Shown: piece after piece, positions 55,430 to 64,000 of the stretch
Numbering within the stretch: the stretch's first letter is position 1
How the letters are laid out: every line of letters begins with the position of its first letter
Source: Actinotalea alkalitolerans
GTDB taxonomy: Bacteria > Actinomycetota > Actinomycetes > Actinomycetales > Cellulomonadaceae
Assembly (NCBI RefSeq): GCF_023369855.1
Contig: NZ_JAMBPP010000002.1
Span: forward strand, 182,448 to 246,447
Direction: 5' to 3'
DNA: 64,000 nucleotides
Translations under genes and position numbers: made by a program
The notes under the pieces: model-generated
Told to the model about the DNA's origin: nothing
The model's input: only the letters and a program-made list of their open reading frames with translations
Databases searched by the model: none

Positions 55430-57292
55430 GTGCGACCCCTCCCCTCGGCCCACCCGGGTACCCCTCCGCTGACGTCCGCCCCTGCCTACCTGTGGTGGGT
55501 CGCGCGCCGTCAGGGTCGGCTCGTGCTCGGTGGCGCGGCCGTCGGGGTCGTCGCCGCGGTCTCGCAGGCCGCGATGCCCTTCCTGCTCGGCCGCCTGGTC
55601 GACACCGGCCTGTCCGACGGTCTCTCGCGCAGCCTGCTGGTGGGCTGCCTGCTGCTCCTGGCCGTCGGCCTGGTGCAGGTCGTGGCCAACGTCGTCGGCC
55701 ACCGCCTCGAGGTCGAGAACTGGCTGCGCGCCGCCTTCCGCACCTCCCAGCTCGTCGGCCACCACGTGAGCCGCACGGGCGACGCGGTCACCGCCGAGCT
55801 GCCCACCGGCGAGGTGGTCGCGACCGTGGCCTCGGACTCGCTGCGGGTCGGCGAGGTCTTCTTCGTCGCGGCGCGCTTCATCGGCGGGGTCGTGGCCTAC
55901 GTCATGGTCGCCTTCCTGCTGCTCAACAGCTCGGTGACCCTCGGGGTGGCCGTCCTGGTCGGACTGCCCGCGGTCGCGGCGGTGCTGGCCCTGCTGGTCC
56001 GGCCGCTCCAGCGACGCCAGTCGGTGCAGCGCGAGGCCGCCGGTCGGCTCACCACCCTGGGAGCCGACACCGTCTCGGGTCTGCGGATCCTGCGGGGCAT
56101 CGGCGGCGAGGAGGTCTTCACCGCGCGCTACCGCGAGCAGTCCCAGGCCGTGCGCCGGGCGGGGGTGCGTGTCGCGCACACCCAGTCACTGCTCGACGCG
56201 ATGCAGACGCTGCTGCCGGGCCTCTTCCTGGCCGCCGTGGTGTGGTTCGGCGCACGCCTGGCCATCACCGGGGAGATCACCCCCGGCCAGCTCGTCACGT
56301 TCTACGGCTACGCGGCCTTCCTCACCGAGCCGCTCACCGCAGCGACCCAGGCGGTCCAGGTGATGACCCGCGCGCTGGTCGGGGTCAAGAAGATCCTGCG
56401 CGTGCTGCGGGTGCCAGTCACCGGGGGCGACCCGGAGAACCTCCCCTCGGACGAGGGTGTGCGGGGCTCCACGGCGTCAGCCGGCGCAGACCTCGTGGAC
56501 ATCACGAGCGGTCTGGTGCTGCACGCAGGCCGGGTGACGGCCCTGGTCAGCGCTGACCCGGACGAGACCGCCCGGATCGCGACCCGGGTCGGCCTGCTCG
56601 GCCGCGAGCACCTCCAGGACGCCCCTCGGGTGACCCTCGGCGGGGTCCCGCTCGACGAGCTGGGGCTGGCCGAGGTCCGACGCCGCATCGTGGTCGCCGA
56701 GTCGACCCCGCAGCTGTTCACCGGGGTGCTGCGCGACGAGCTCGACGTGCGCGACCACGCCCGCGGCGAGGTCCTGATGCGCGCCCTGGCCACAGCCGAT
56801 GCGGGCGACGTCCTGGACTCGCTGCCCGACGGTCTCGACGGGCTGGTGGCCGAGAAGGGCCGGTCCTTCTCGGGTGGTCAGCGCCAGCGGGTCGCCCTGG
56901 CCCGGGCTCTGCTCACCGAGCCCGAGGTCCTCGTGCTGGTCGAGCCGACCAGTGCGGTGGACGCGCACACCGAGGCACGCATCGCGCAGCGTCTCGCGCA
57001 GGCCCGGTCCGGGCGCACCACGGTGATCGTCTCCGCGAGCCCGCTCGTGCTCGACCGCGTCGACGACGTGGTGCTCGTCGCCGACGGCGTGGTGCAGGGG
57101 CGCGGCACGCACCGCGAGCTGCTCGACGGCGACGCCCGGGTCGCCGCCCTCTACCGAGCGGTCGTCAGCCGCACCGGTCCGCAGACCTCGAACGGGGCGC
57201 CGGCCACCGGCACCGTCATCCCGCGCCCGGCCACCCCCTTCACCCACGAGCACCACCGAGAGGAGGACCCCCGTGAAGCTGCCCATCGCTGA
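55430..57292 (+). CDS. ABC exporter half-transporter with degenerate nucleotide site
   Basis: About 620 residues: six-helix type 1 exporter domain (about 15-310) and an ABC domain. The ABC domain has lost Walker A (ALVSADPDETARI where GxxGxGKS/T is expected), the Walker B Asp (VLVLVEPTSAVD) and the switch His (VIVSASPL). It keeps a good signature, FSGGQRQRVALARAL. It therefore works only with the next gene, whose defects are the reverse. The start is probably GTG 55430, perhaps leaderless with TAGCGT ten bases upstream; a TTG at 55421 is possible. The last 20 bases overlap the partner gene. Substrate unknown. Confidence 0.85.
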   Translation: MRPLPSAHPGTPPLTSAPAYLWWVARRQGRLVLGGAAVGVVAAVSQAAMPFLLGRLVDTGLSDGLSRSLLVGCLLLLAVGLVQVVANVVGHRLEVENWLRAAFRTSQLVGHHVSRTGDAVTAELPTGEVVATVASDSLRVGEVFFVAARFIGGVVAYVMVAFLLLNSSVTLGVAVLVGLPAVAAVLALLVRPLQRRQSVQREAAGRLTTLGADTVSGLRILRGIGGEEVFTARYREQSQAVRRAGVRVAHTQSLLDAMQTLLPGLFLAAVVWFGARLAITGEITPGQLVTFYGYAAFLTEPLTAATQAVQVMTRALVGVKKILRVLRVPVTGGDPENLPSDEGVRGSTASAGADLVDITSGLVLHAGRVTALVSADPDETARIATRVGLLGREHLQDAPRVTLGGVPLDELGLAEVRRRIVVAESTPQLFTGVLRDELDVRDHARGEVLMRALATADAGDVLDSLPDGLDGLVAEKGRSFSGGQRQRVALARALLTEPEVLVLVEPTSAVDAHTEARIAQRLAQARSGRTTVIVSASPLVLDRVDDVVLVADGVVQGRGTHRELLDGDARVAALYRAVVSRTGPQTSNGAPATGTVIPRPATPFTHEHHREEDPREAAHR

Positions 57293-59006
57293 CGGACCCA
57301 TGCTGCGCGAGCACACGGGCCGGCTGCTGCGGACCAACCGTCGCGGTCTGGGCAAGGTCCTGGCGCTGCACACCCTGGCTGCCACGACCGGCCTGGCCGG
57401 TCCGTGGCTGCTCGGCCGGATGGTCGACGCGGTCGCCCAGGGCACGACGACCACCTTCGTCGACCAGGCGGTGCTCCTGCTGGTCGTGGCCGTCCTCGCC
57501 CAGACCGTCCTGATCCGTTACGCCCAGCGGGCCGCGATGATCCTCGGCGAGACCGTCTTCGCCACGCTGCGTGAGCAGTTCATCGGCACGGTGACCCGCC
57601 TGCCGCTGTCCACGGTCGAGCGGGCCGGCACGGGTGACCTGGTCGGTCGCACCACCAACGACATCGACCGGGTGCAGCACAGCGTGCGGTTCGGTGTCCC
57701 GCGGGTCCTGGTGACCACGGCGACGATCGTGCTGACCCTGGTGGCGGCCTTCGTGGTCAACGCCGCGGTCGCGGTCGCGATGCTCGTGGGTGTCCCGCTG
57801 CTCCTGGCAACCACCCTGTGGTACCTGCGGCGGGCCCCGGCGGGCTACCTGCGCGAGTCCGCGGCCTACGCGACCCTCAACGGCACCATCACCGAGTCGG
57901 TCGAGGGCGCCCGGACGATCGACGCCCTGGGCCTGGGCCCGCGCCGTCGTGCCCGGGTGGACGACGACCTGCGGGAGGCCTTCGCCGCCGAGAGCTACAC
58001 GCTGCGGCTGCGCACCGTGCTGTTCCCGGGGGTCGACCTGTCCTTCATCCTGCCGATCATCGCGGTCGTCGCCTGGGGGGCGTACCTCATCTCGACGGGT
58101 GGCGCGACGATCGGTGCGGTCACCACGATCGCGCTCTACGCGCTGCAGATCATCCACCCCATCGGCGAGCTGATCTTCTGGCTCGACGAGATCCAGGTCG
58201 GCGCGACCTCCCTGGCGCGGATCATCGGCGTGGACTCGGTGCGCCCCGACCGCGAGACCCGTGAGGGCATCCCGAGCGACGAGCACGTGGTCGCCCAGGA
58301 CGTGCGCTACGCCTACCGCGAGGGCCACGACGTGCTGCACGGCATCGGTCTGGACCTGCGGGTCGGAGAGCGGCTCGCCGTGGTCGGCCCGTCCGGTGCG
58401 GGCAAGTCCACGCTGGGTCGCATGCTCGCGGGCATCCACCCGCCGACCGGTGGTCGGGTGACCGTGGGCGAGGTACCCCTCATCGACCTGCCGCTCGAGG
58501 AGCTGCGCGGGCACGTCGCGCTGGTCACCCAGGAGCACCACGTCTTCGTGGGGACCATCGAGCAGAACCTGCGCCTGGCCAAGATCTCGGCCGACGACGA
58601 GGAGCTGCTGCGTGCCCTGGAGGCGGTGGACGCCAAGGAGTGGGTCACCGCGCTTCCCGACGGCCTGATGACCGCGGTCGGGTCGGGCGGGCTGACCCTC
58701 ACCCCCGCCCAGGCTCAGCAGGTGGCGCTGGCCCGGCTCGTCCTGCTCGACCCGCACACGCTCGTGCTCGACGAGGCGACCTCGCTGCTCGACCCGCGGG
58801 CTGCCAGGCACCTCGAGCGGTCGCTCTCCGCTGTCCTGGAGGGCCGCACGGTCGTCGCGATCGCCCACCGCCTGCAGACAGCCCACGACGCGGACCGCGT
58901 CGCGGTCGTCGACGGCGGGCGGATCACCGAGATCGGCCCGCACGACGAGCTGGTCGCGGCCGGAGGCGGCTACGCCGACCTGTGGCACTCCTGGCAGCAC
59001 GACTGA
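57273..59006 (+). CDS. ABC exporter half-transporter, catalytic partner
   Basis: 577 residues: six-helix exporter domain and an ABC domain with intact Walker A GPSGAGKST, Q-loop TQEHHVF, Walker B TLVLDEAT and switch His AIAHRLQ, but a degenerate signature LTPAQAQQVALARL in place of LSGGQ. With the upstream subunit's signature it forms one complete ATP site, the arrangement of heterodimeric multidrug-type exporters. GTG start with GAGGAGGA. Followed by a strong hairpin. Confidence 0.9.
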   Translation: MKLPIADGPMLREHTGRLLRTNRRGLGKVLALHTLAATTGLAGPWLLGRMVDAVAQGTTTTFVDQAVLLLVVAVLAQTVLIRYAQRAAMILGETVFATLREQFIGTVTRLPLSTVERAGTGDLVGRTTNDIDRVQHSVRFGVPRVLVTTATIVLTLVAAFVVNAAVAVAMLVGVPLLLATTLWYLRRAPAGYLRESAAYATLNGTITESVEGARTIDALGLGPRRRARVDDDLREAFAAESYTLRLRTVLFPGVDLSFILPIIAVVAWGAYLISTGGATIGAVTTIALYALQIIHPIGELIFWLDEIQVGATSLARIIGVDSVRPDRETREGIPSDEHVVAQDVRYAYREGHDVLHGIGLDLRVGERLAVVGPSGAGKSTLGRMLAGIHPPTGGRVTVGEVPLIDLPLEELRGHVALVTQEHHVFVGTIEQNLRLAKISADDEELLRALEAVDAKEWVTALPDGLMTAVGSGGLTLTPAQAQQVALARLVLLDPHTLVLDEATSLLDPRAARHLERSLSAVLEGRTVVAIAHRLQTAHDADRVAVVDGGRITEIGPHDELVAAGGGYADLWHSWQHD

Positions 59007-59013
59007 CCACGTG

Positions 59014-59070
59014 CCACCCTGCCCGCCCGGGTATCCGCTGGCGTCGGCGGCCCCCGGACGGGCAGGGTGG
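59014..59070 (+). terminator. Terminator of the ABC exporter operon overlapping the arfB leader
   Basis: Perfect 12-bp stem CCACCCTGCCCG / CGGGCAGGGTGG with a 33-base GC-rich loop, seven bases after the exporter stop. The 3' arm contains GGGTGG, which is also the best ribosome binding site for the next gene. Confidence 0.7.
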
Positions 59071-59075
59071 TACCC

Positions 59076-59513
59076 GTGCTGGGTCCACTCCGTCTGCAGT
59101 GCGGGATCGTCGTCGACGATGCCGAGCTGAGCTGGCGGTTCTCCCGCTCGAGCGGGCCCGGCGGGCAAGGGGTGAACACCACCGACTCCCGGGTCGAGCT
59201 CTCCTGGGACGTGGCGGGCAGCCCTGCTCTGGACGAGGCCCGGCGCGCCCGTGCTCTGGCGCACCTGGAGGGTCGGCTCCGCCACGGGGTGCTCACCGTC
59301 ACCGCCTCCGAGCACCGCGCCCAACGTCGCAACCGCGAGGCCGCCCTGGCCCGGCTCACAGCACTGGTCGACGAAGCCCTGCGACCACCGGCCGCCCCTC
59401 GGCGCCCGGCGCGGCCGAGCCGAGCCTCCCGGACGCGCCGGGTCACCGCCGAGCGTCAACGACGCGACGTCAAGTCGCTGCGCCGCCGACCGTCGGGGTC
59501 GTCAGGCGACTGA
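59076..59513 (+). CDS. arfB: Alternative ribosome-rescue factor ArfB (peptidyl-tRNA hydrolase)
   Basis: 145 residues. Release-factor-like domain with the catalytic GGQ in SSGPGGQGVNTTDSRVELSW, preceded by LSWRFSRS. A basic C-terminal tail (RPARPSRASRTRRVTAERQR) is the part that enters the empty mRNA channel in known ArfB. It frees stalled ribosomes by hydrolysing peptidyl-tRNA. GTG 59076 is chosen for GGGTGG five bases upstream; GTG 59067 is the other option. That Shine-Dalgarno lies inside the terminator stem. The last 44 bases overlap the convergent SURF1 gene. Confidence 0.92.
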   Translation: MLGPLRLQCGIVVDDAELSWRFSRSSGPGGQGVNTTDSRVELSWDVAGSPALDEARRARALAHLEGRLRHGVLTVTASEHRAQRRNREAALARLTALVDEALRPPAAPRRPARPSRASRTRRVTAERQRRDVKSLRRRPSGSSGD

Positions 59514-60387
59514 GCTCGTCCGCCGACCGACCGCTGCGCTCACCGACCCGCTGCGTCGAGTCCTCGCCCGGGCCGGCCGGCTCGTCGGGACCGTCCGGCT
59601 CGCCGGGACCGTCCTCGTCCTCGACCTCGGCGCGGGCCTCGTCCCGGACCATCCGGAGCCAGAGCAGCACGGCGAACCCGCCGAAGATCCACCACTGCAC
59701 GGCATAGGCCAGGTTCTGCAGGTCCAGCCCGCCCCCGCCACCGCCGGGCGGGGGCAGCAGGGCGACCTCGGCAGACTGGCCGGGCAGCGGCTCGACCAGC
59801 ACCAGGTAGCCCGAGTAGATCGGGCCGCCCCAGCGGTTCACCAGCTGGGCCGGGCTGACCGCCTCGACCTGACCGGGGGGCAGGCCTCGTTCCCCGGCGG
59901 CCTCGCCGGCCTGGAGGTAGCCGAGCAGGTCGACCTCCCCGGCGGGGGGTCGGGGCACGTCCCGCGCGGCCGTCTCGTCGACCCAGCCGCGCACCACGGC
60001 CAGGACCGGCCCGGACGCGGCCTCGCCGGTCCCGGCGGTGCCCGTCACGGGTGCGACCCGCAGGGCGTCGAGCAGGAGGTAGCCGGTCTCGCCGTCCAGC
60101 GCCCGGCCCGGGACCAGCAGGGTGGTCCCCTCGAACTGGCCGGACACCGTCACCTGGCGACCGACCAGGTCACCGCGAAAGGTGGTCTGGGGTGCGAGCA
60201 CGTCGTCGAGCGGCTCGACCGCAGCCACCTCGGCCCGCGCGGCGGCCTCCCCGCGCACCTGGGCACGGTCGAGCTGCCACACCCCGAGCCGTCCGCACAC
60301 CGCGGCCGCGGCGAGCAGGAGCACCAGCAGCACGAGCATCCGTGGGGTCAGCGCGGTGCGGAGGTACGACGGCGCCCTCGGACTCAC
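59470..60387 (-). CDS. SURF1 family cytochrome oxidase assembly protein
   Basis: 305 residues with the SURF1 layout: N-terminal helix (about 15-34) followed by GVWQLDRAQVR (family: GxWQxxR), a large extracellular domain with VVRGWVDE, and a second helix within YAVQWWIFGGFAVLLWLRMV. It helps assemble the aa3 oxidase. An acidic Pro/Gly tail (EDGPGEPDGPDEPAGPGED) is extra. GTG start. It reads away from the phosphoketolase gene. Confidence 0.9.
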   Translation of the reverse strand: MSPRAPSYLRTALTPRMLVLLVLLLAAAAVCGRLGVWQLDRAQVRGEAAARAEVAAVEPLDDVLAPQTTFRGDLVGRQVTVSGQFEGTTLLVPGRALDGETGYLLLDALRVAPVTGTAGTGEAASGPVLAVVRGWVDETAARDVPRPPAGEVDLLGYLQAGEAAGERGLPPGQVEAVSPAQLVNRWGGPIYSGYLVLVEPLPGQSAEVALLPPPGGGGGGLDLQNLAYAVQWWIFGGFAVLLWLRMVRDEARAEVEDEDGPGEPDGPDEPAGPGEDSTQRVGERSGRSADELSRLTTPTVGGAAT

Positions 60388-60467
60388 CCCACCACGCTAC
60401 CTGCAGCACTGGACTCGTGAGACCCACCTGCTGCGCCGCACCCGCACATGTGGTGCCATGGCCTGGT

Positions 60468-60538
60468 GTCCCATGTCACACCGGCGCACGCGGGGTGACG
60501 AGCCGCCTCGGGGCCAAACGTCCCATGTCTTTGGTGGG
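60468..60538. repeat. Direct repeat GTCCCATGT upstream of phosphoketolase
   Basis: Copies at 60468-60476 and 60530-60538, 62 bases apart (about six helical turns), in the 222-base gap between SURF1 and phosphoketolase. Further CATG-containing words (ACATGT, CCATGG) lie just upstream. Could be regulator sites. Confidence 0.35.
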
Positions 60539-60609
60539 GCGCCCGGCAGGCTGGGCACACACGACGGGGTGCACCCGCCGTGCCCGCTCCCAGCCCTGGA
60601 GTCGTCACG

Positions 60610-63102
60610 ATGACCACAGTCCTCGAAGTCCCCTCCGGCTGGCCCTCGCGCGAGGTCGAACCGCTCGACGACGCGACCCTGAGCCGGGTGGACGCCTGGT
60701 GGCGCGCGTCGAACTTCCTCTCGGTCGGCCAGATCTACCTGCTGGACAACCCCCTGCTCGCCGAGCCGCTGCACCGCGACCACGTCAAGCCGCGCCTGCT
60801 CGGCCACTGGGGCACCACTCCGGGCCTGAACTTCCTGTACGCCCACCTCAACCGCGTCATCGGGGAACGCCGTCAGTCGACCCTGTACGTGACCGGACCG
60901 GGACACGGTGGACCGGGCCTGGTGGCCAACGCCTATCTCGACGGGACCTACTCCGAGGTCTACACCGACATCACGACCGACACCGAGGGCATGCGCAAGC
61001 TGTTCCGCCAGTTCTCCTTCCCCGGCGGCATCCCCAGCCACGTCGCCCCCGAGACCCCCGGCTCGATCCACGAGGGCGGTGAGCTCGGCTACGCCCTCTC
61101 GCACGCCTACGGCGCGGCCTTCGACAACCCCGACCTGCTGGTCGCTGCGGTCGTCGGCGACGGCGAGGCCGAGACCGGCCCGCTCGCGACCAGCTGGCAC
61201 TCGAACAAGTTCGTCGACCCGGTCAACGACGGGGTCGTGCTGCCGATCCTGCACCTCAACGGCTACAAGATCGCCAACCCCACCGTCCTGGCCCGCATCC
61301 CCGAGAGCGAGCTCCTCGAGCTGATGCGCGGCTACGGGCACACCCCGTACGTGGTCTCGGGCGGCTTCGACGGCGAGGACCCGACCGCGGTGCACCAGCG
61401 GATGGCTCAGGTGCTGGACGAGGTGCTCAACCAGATCAGCCAGATCAAGGCGTCCGCACGCGAGGGGACGCTCACCGAGCGACCGCTGTGGCCGATGATC
61501 ATCCTGCGCACCCCCAAGGGGTGGACCTGCCCGCCGGTCATCGACGGCAAGCAGGTCGAGGACTCCTGGCGCTCGCACCAGGTCCCGCTGGCCAGCGCCC
61601 GGGACACCGACGCCCACCTCCAGGTGCTGGACGGGTGGTTGCGCTCGTACCGCCCCGAGGAGCTCTTCGACGCGACCGGTGCCCTGGTGCCCGACGTCGC
61701 CCGGCTCGCCCCCGAGGGCACGCTGAGGATGAGCGCGACGCCGCACGCGAACGGCGGCCAGCTGCTGCACGACCTGAGGCTGCCCGACTTCCGCGACTTC
61801 GCGGTCGACGTCGCCACCCCGGGTGCCACGATCGCCGAGGCGACCAAGGTGCTCGGCCAGTGGCTCGCGGCGGTCGTCGAGGCGAACCCGGACAACTTCC
61901 GGCTCTTCGGCCCCGACGAGACCGCGTCCAACCGTCTGCAGGCCGTCTTCGACGTCACCGACAAGGCCTGGGCGGCCGAGATCATCCCCCAGGACGACAA
62001 CCTCGCGCGCGCCGGACGCGTCATGGAGATGCTGTCCGAGCACCAGTGCCAGGGGTGGCTCGAGGGGTACCTGCTGACCGGGCGCCACGGCGTCTTCAGC
62101 TGCTACGAGGCGTTCATCCACATCATCGACTCGATGGTCAACCAGCACGCCAAGTGGCTCAAGGTCACCCGCGAGATCCCGTGGCGTCGACCCATCGCGT
62201 CGCTCAACTACCTGCTGACCTCGCACGTGTGGCGCCAGGACCACAACGGCTTCTCCCACCAGGACCCCGGCTTCATCGACCACGTGGTCAACAAGAAGGC
62301 CGAGATCGTCCGGGTCTACCTCCCGCCGGACGCCAACACCCTGCTGGCCACCTACGACCACGTCATGCGCAGCCGCGACTACGTCAACGTGGTGGTGGCC
62401 GGCAAGCAGCCCGCCCCGACTTTCCTGACCATGGACGAGGCGGTCGCGCACTGCGCGCGCGGACTGGGCATCTGGGAGTGGGCCGGCACCGAGACCCGTG
62501 GGGAGTCCCCCGACGTCGTGCTGGGTTGCGCGGGCGACGTCCCGACCCTCGAGGTGCTCGCCGCCGCGGACCTGCTGCGCCGGCACCTGCCCGACCTCAA
62601 GGTCCGGGTGGTCAACGTGGTCGACCTGATGCGCCTGCAGGACGAGCGCGAGCACCCGCACGGGCTGAGCGACCGCGACTTCGACACCCTGTTCACCGCC
62701 GACAAGCCGATCATCTTCGCCTACCACGGGTACCCGTGGCTGATCCACCGCCTCACCTACCGCCGGGCCGGGCACGGCAACCTGCACGTGCGCGGGTACA
62801 AGGAGGAGGGCACCACCACCACGCCGTTCGACATGGTGATGCTCAACGACCTCGACCGCTTCCACCTGGTGATCGACGTCATCGACCGGGTCCCCGGGCT
62901 GGGCTCGAGGGCCGCGGGGCTGCGTCAGGAGATGGTCGACGCGCGCCTGCACGCCCGGCAGTACACCCGCCTGCACGGCGAGGACGTCCCCGAGATCCGT
63001 GACTGGGTCTGGCCCGACGTAGGGGAGACTGCAACCCAGGACGGCGGCCCTGCCAGGGACTCCGTGACCACCACCGCTGTCACCGGCGGTGACAACGAGT
63101 AG
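60610..63102 (+). CDS. xfp: Phosphoketolase
   Basis: 830-residue thiamine-diphosphate enzyme cleaving xylulose-5-P (and often fructose-6-P) to acetyl phosphate plus an aldose phosphate. Seen: [29 protein letters not shown], the ThDP/Mg block [20 protein letters not shown], and TPKGWTCP. Length matches the family (about 800). Substrate range (Xpk or Xfp) cannot be set by eye. GGAG nine bases before the ATG. Pta follows by 66 bases, so acetyl phosphate can pass to acetyl-CoA, giving a route that bypasses decarboxylation at pyruvate. Confidence 0.95.
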   Translation: MTTVLEVPSGWPSREVEPLDDATLSRVDAWWRASNFLSVGQIYLLDNPLLAEPLHRDHVKPRLLGHWGTTPGLNFLYAHLNRVIGERRQSTLYVTGPGHGGPGLVANAYLDGTYSEVYTDITTDTEGMRKLFRQFSFPGGIPSHVAPETPGSIHEGGELGYALSHAYGAAFDNPDLLVAAVVGDGEAETGPLATSWHSNKFVDPVNDGVVLPILHLNGYKIANPTVLARIPESELLELMRGYGHTPYVVSGGFDGEDPTAVHQRMAQVLDEVLNQISQIKASAREGTLTERPLWPMIILRTPKGWTCPPVIDGKQVEDSWRSHQVPLASARDTDAHLQVLDGWLRSYRPEELFDATGALVPDVARLAPEGTLRMSATPHANGGQLLHDLRLPDFRDFAVDVATPGATIAEATKVLGQWLAAVVEANPDNFRLFGPDETASNRLQAVFDVTDKAWAAEIIPQDDNLARAGRVMEMLSEHQCQGWLEGYLLTGRHGVFSCYEAFIHIIDSMVNQHAKWLKVTREIPWRRPIASLNYLLTSHVWRQDHNGFSHQDPGFIDHVVNKKAEIVRVYLPPDANTLLATYDHVMRSRDYVNVVVAGKQPAPTFLTMDEAVAHCARGLGIWEWAGTETRGESPDVVLGCAGDVPTLEVLAAADLLRRHLPDLKVRVVNVVDLMRLQDEREHPHGLSDRDFDTLFTADKPIIFAYHGYPWLIHRLTYRRAGHGNLHVRGYKEEGTTTTPFDMVMLNDLDRFHLVIDVIDRVPGLGSRAAGLRQEMVDARLHARQYTRLHGEDVPEIRDWVWPDVGETATQDGGPARDSVTTTAVTGGDNE

Positions 63103-63168
63103 GTCCCGGCAGGTCGGGTCGAGCACGGGAAGCAACGCACGGACGAAGAGAACGGTACGGACCACATC

Positions 63169-64000
63169 GTGGCGAGAAGCATCTACATCACCTCGGCCGA
63201 GGGCGACACCGGCAAGTCGACGATCGCCCTGGGCGTCCTGGACCTGCTGACCCGCAGCGTGCAGAGGGTCGGGGTCTTCCGCCCCGTCGCGCGCTCGACC
63301 CACCACGACGACTACGTGCTCGAGCTGCTCCTCGCGCACGACGGCGTCGACCTGACGTACGAGGAGTGCGTGGGCGTCACCTACGAGGAGGTGCACGCCG
63401 ACCCCGACGCCGCGCTCTCGCGGATCGTCTCGAGGTATCACGAGGTCGACCGCAAGTGCGACGTCGTGGTGATCGTCGGTACCGACTACACCGACGTCGC
63501 AGGGCCGACCGAGCTGTCGTACAACGCACGGATCGCGGCCAACCTCGGCGCCCCCGCACTGCTGGTCGTGCGGGGGGCCGAGCGCCGACCCGACGAGGTG
63601 CGCCAGATCGTCGACGTATGCGTCGCCGAGCTGCGCACCCACCACGCCCAGGTCATCGGGGTCGTGGCGAACCGCTGCGCCCCCGAGGAGCTCGTGACCG
63701 TCCGGGCCGCCCTGGGCAAGAGCCTGCCTGCCTGGACCCTGCCCGAGGACCAGCTGCTCAACGCCCCGACGGTGCGCGCGCTGATGGAGGCCGTGGGCGG
63801 TCGGCTCGCGGCAGGCGACGAGGAGCTCCTCTCCCGCGAGGCCCTGGACCTGCTCGTGGGCGCCATGTCGATCGAGCACCTGCTCGACAAGCTGACTGAC
63901 GGGGCTGTGATCATCACGCCCGGGGACCGGTCGGACATCCTCCTCGGGCTGCTCACCGCGCACGCGGCCGAGGGCTTCCCCTCCCTGGCCGGGATCATCC
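63169..64000 (+). CDS. pta: Phosphate acetyltransferase, N-terminal part (cut by window edge)
   Basis: The first 277 residues of a long-form Pta: an N-terminal BioD-like P-loop domain (YITSAEGDTGKSTIALGVLD, then DVVVIVGTDYTDVAGPTELS) and the start of the DRTGG region (APTVRALMEAVGGRLAAG, GAVIITPGDRSDI). The catalytic PTA_PTB domain lies beyond the edge. It interconverts acetyl phosphate and acetyl-CoA, using the product of the upstream phosphoketolase. GTG start; the Shine-Dalgarno is weak (GAAGAG, far upstream), so translation may depend on coupling or a leaderless message. Confidence 0.93.
   Translation, partial: MARSIYITSAEGDTGKSTIALGVLDLLTRSVQRVGVFRPVARSTHHDDYVLELLLAHDGVDLTYEECVGVTYEEVHADPDAALSRIVSRYHEVDRKCDVVVIVGTDYTDVAGPTELSYNARIAANLGAPALLVVRGAERRPDEVRQIVDVCVAELRTHHAQVIGVVANRCAPEELVTVRAALGKSLPAWTLPEDQLLNAPTVRALMEAVGGRLAAGDEELLSREALDLLVGAMSIEHLLDKLTDGAVIITPGDRSDILLGLLTAHAAEGFPSLAGII

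Noticed and set aside
57240-59459. 739-codon minus-strand reading frame opposite the ABC exporter
   Set aside because: Antisense shadow of a gene with clear ABC motifs; composition is low-complexity.
60397-63963. 1188-codon minus-strand reading frame opposite phosphoketolase and pta
   Set aside because: Antisense shadow of two well-recognised genes; the translation has no domain-like pattern.

Overview
The window is about 72% G+C, uses many GTG starts and ATGA/GTGA stop-start overlaps, and carries a typical high-GC Gram-positive gene set. It has the purN/purH/DUF3017/mdh/icd/sucCD neighbourhood, PspC/LiaF-type envelope genes, a ZTP riboswitch before purH, phosphoketolase-pta, and a huge secreted amylase-pullulanase. 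This fits an actinobacterium of the order Micrococcales, probably near Cellulomonas. The species is inference; the phylum is well supported. No rRNA, tRNA, insertion sequence, prophage or CRISPR array was seen.

Layout. (1) 1-5.5 kb: 5' part of a secreted two-catalytic-domain alpha-amylase/pullulanase with a LacI-type operator. (2) 5.6-21.7 kb: central carbon and purine genes (mdh, icd, purH with a ZTP riboswitch, purN, sucC, sucD). Between them lie a divergent MIP-family channel, a flavoprotein reductase, a TetR/epimerase pair sitting between purN and purH, a DUF6350 membrane protein and an OmpA-domain lipoprotein. (3) 21.7-30.6 kb: PcrA helicase, a chemoreceptor, and a divergent PspC/LiaF-type envelope-stress module (kinase and regulator facing two membrane proteins). 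(4) 30.7-33.8 kb: glycosyltransferase, a 31-codon ORF, and guaA.

(5) 33.9-54.3 kb is the most unusual part: a Tad/Flp pilus locus. The core operon on the minus strand runs zinc-ribbon protein, CpaB, CpaE fused to a TadE-like pseudopilin, TadE, TadA, TadB, TadC, sensor kinase, response regulator, nearly all joined by 4-bp overlaps. Downstream on the same strand are the 65-residue Flp pilin, a TadG-like protein with a Glu-Pro repeat, an OmpA-domain protein and lipoproteins. Around these are three giant prepilin-like proteins (468-489 residues). Each has a Gly/+5-Glu prepilin signal, a hydrophobic helix and about 400 extracellular residues with four similarly placed cysteines. Two lie in duplicated cassettes (giant prepilin + lipoprotein + two-helix protein with a WGQ...VTC motif); the third is with another lipoprotein and a four-helix protein. 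Copies of a palindrome TGGGCCCA and near variants sit upstream of two of the giant prepilins, of one four-helix gene and of the Flp pilin, and suggest a regulon run by the kinase/regulator pair inside the Tad operon. No prepilin peptidase was found in the window.

(6) 54.4-64 kb: DUF192 and DUF3817 proteins, a heterodimeric ABC exporter with one intact composite ATP site, ArfB, SURF1, phosphoketolase, and the 5' part of pta. The last two together convert sugar phosphates to acetyl phosphate and acetyl-CoA.

Functions rest on motif recognition by eye; no database search was possible.
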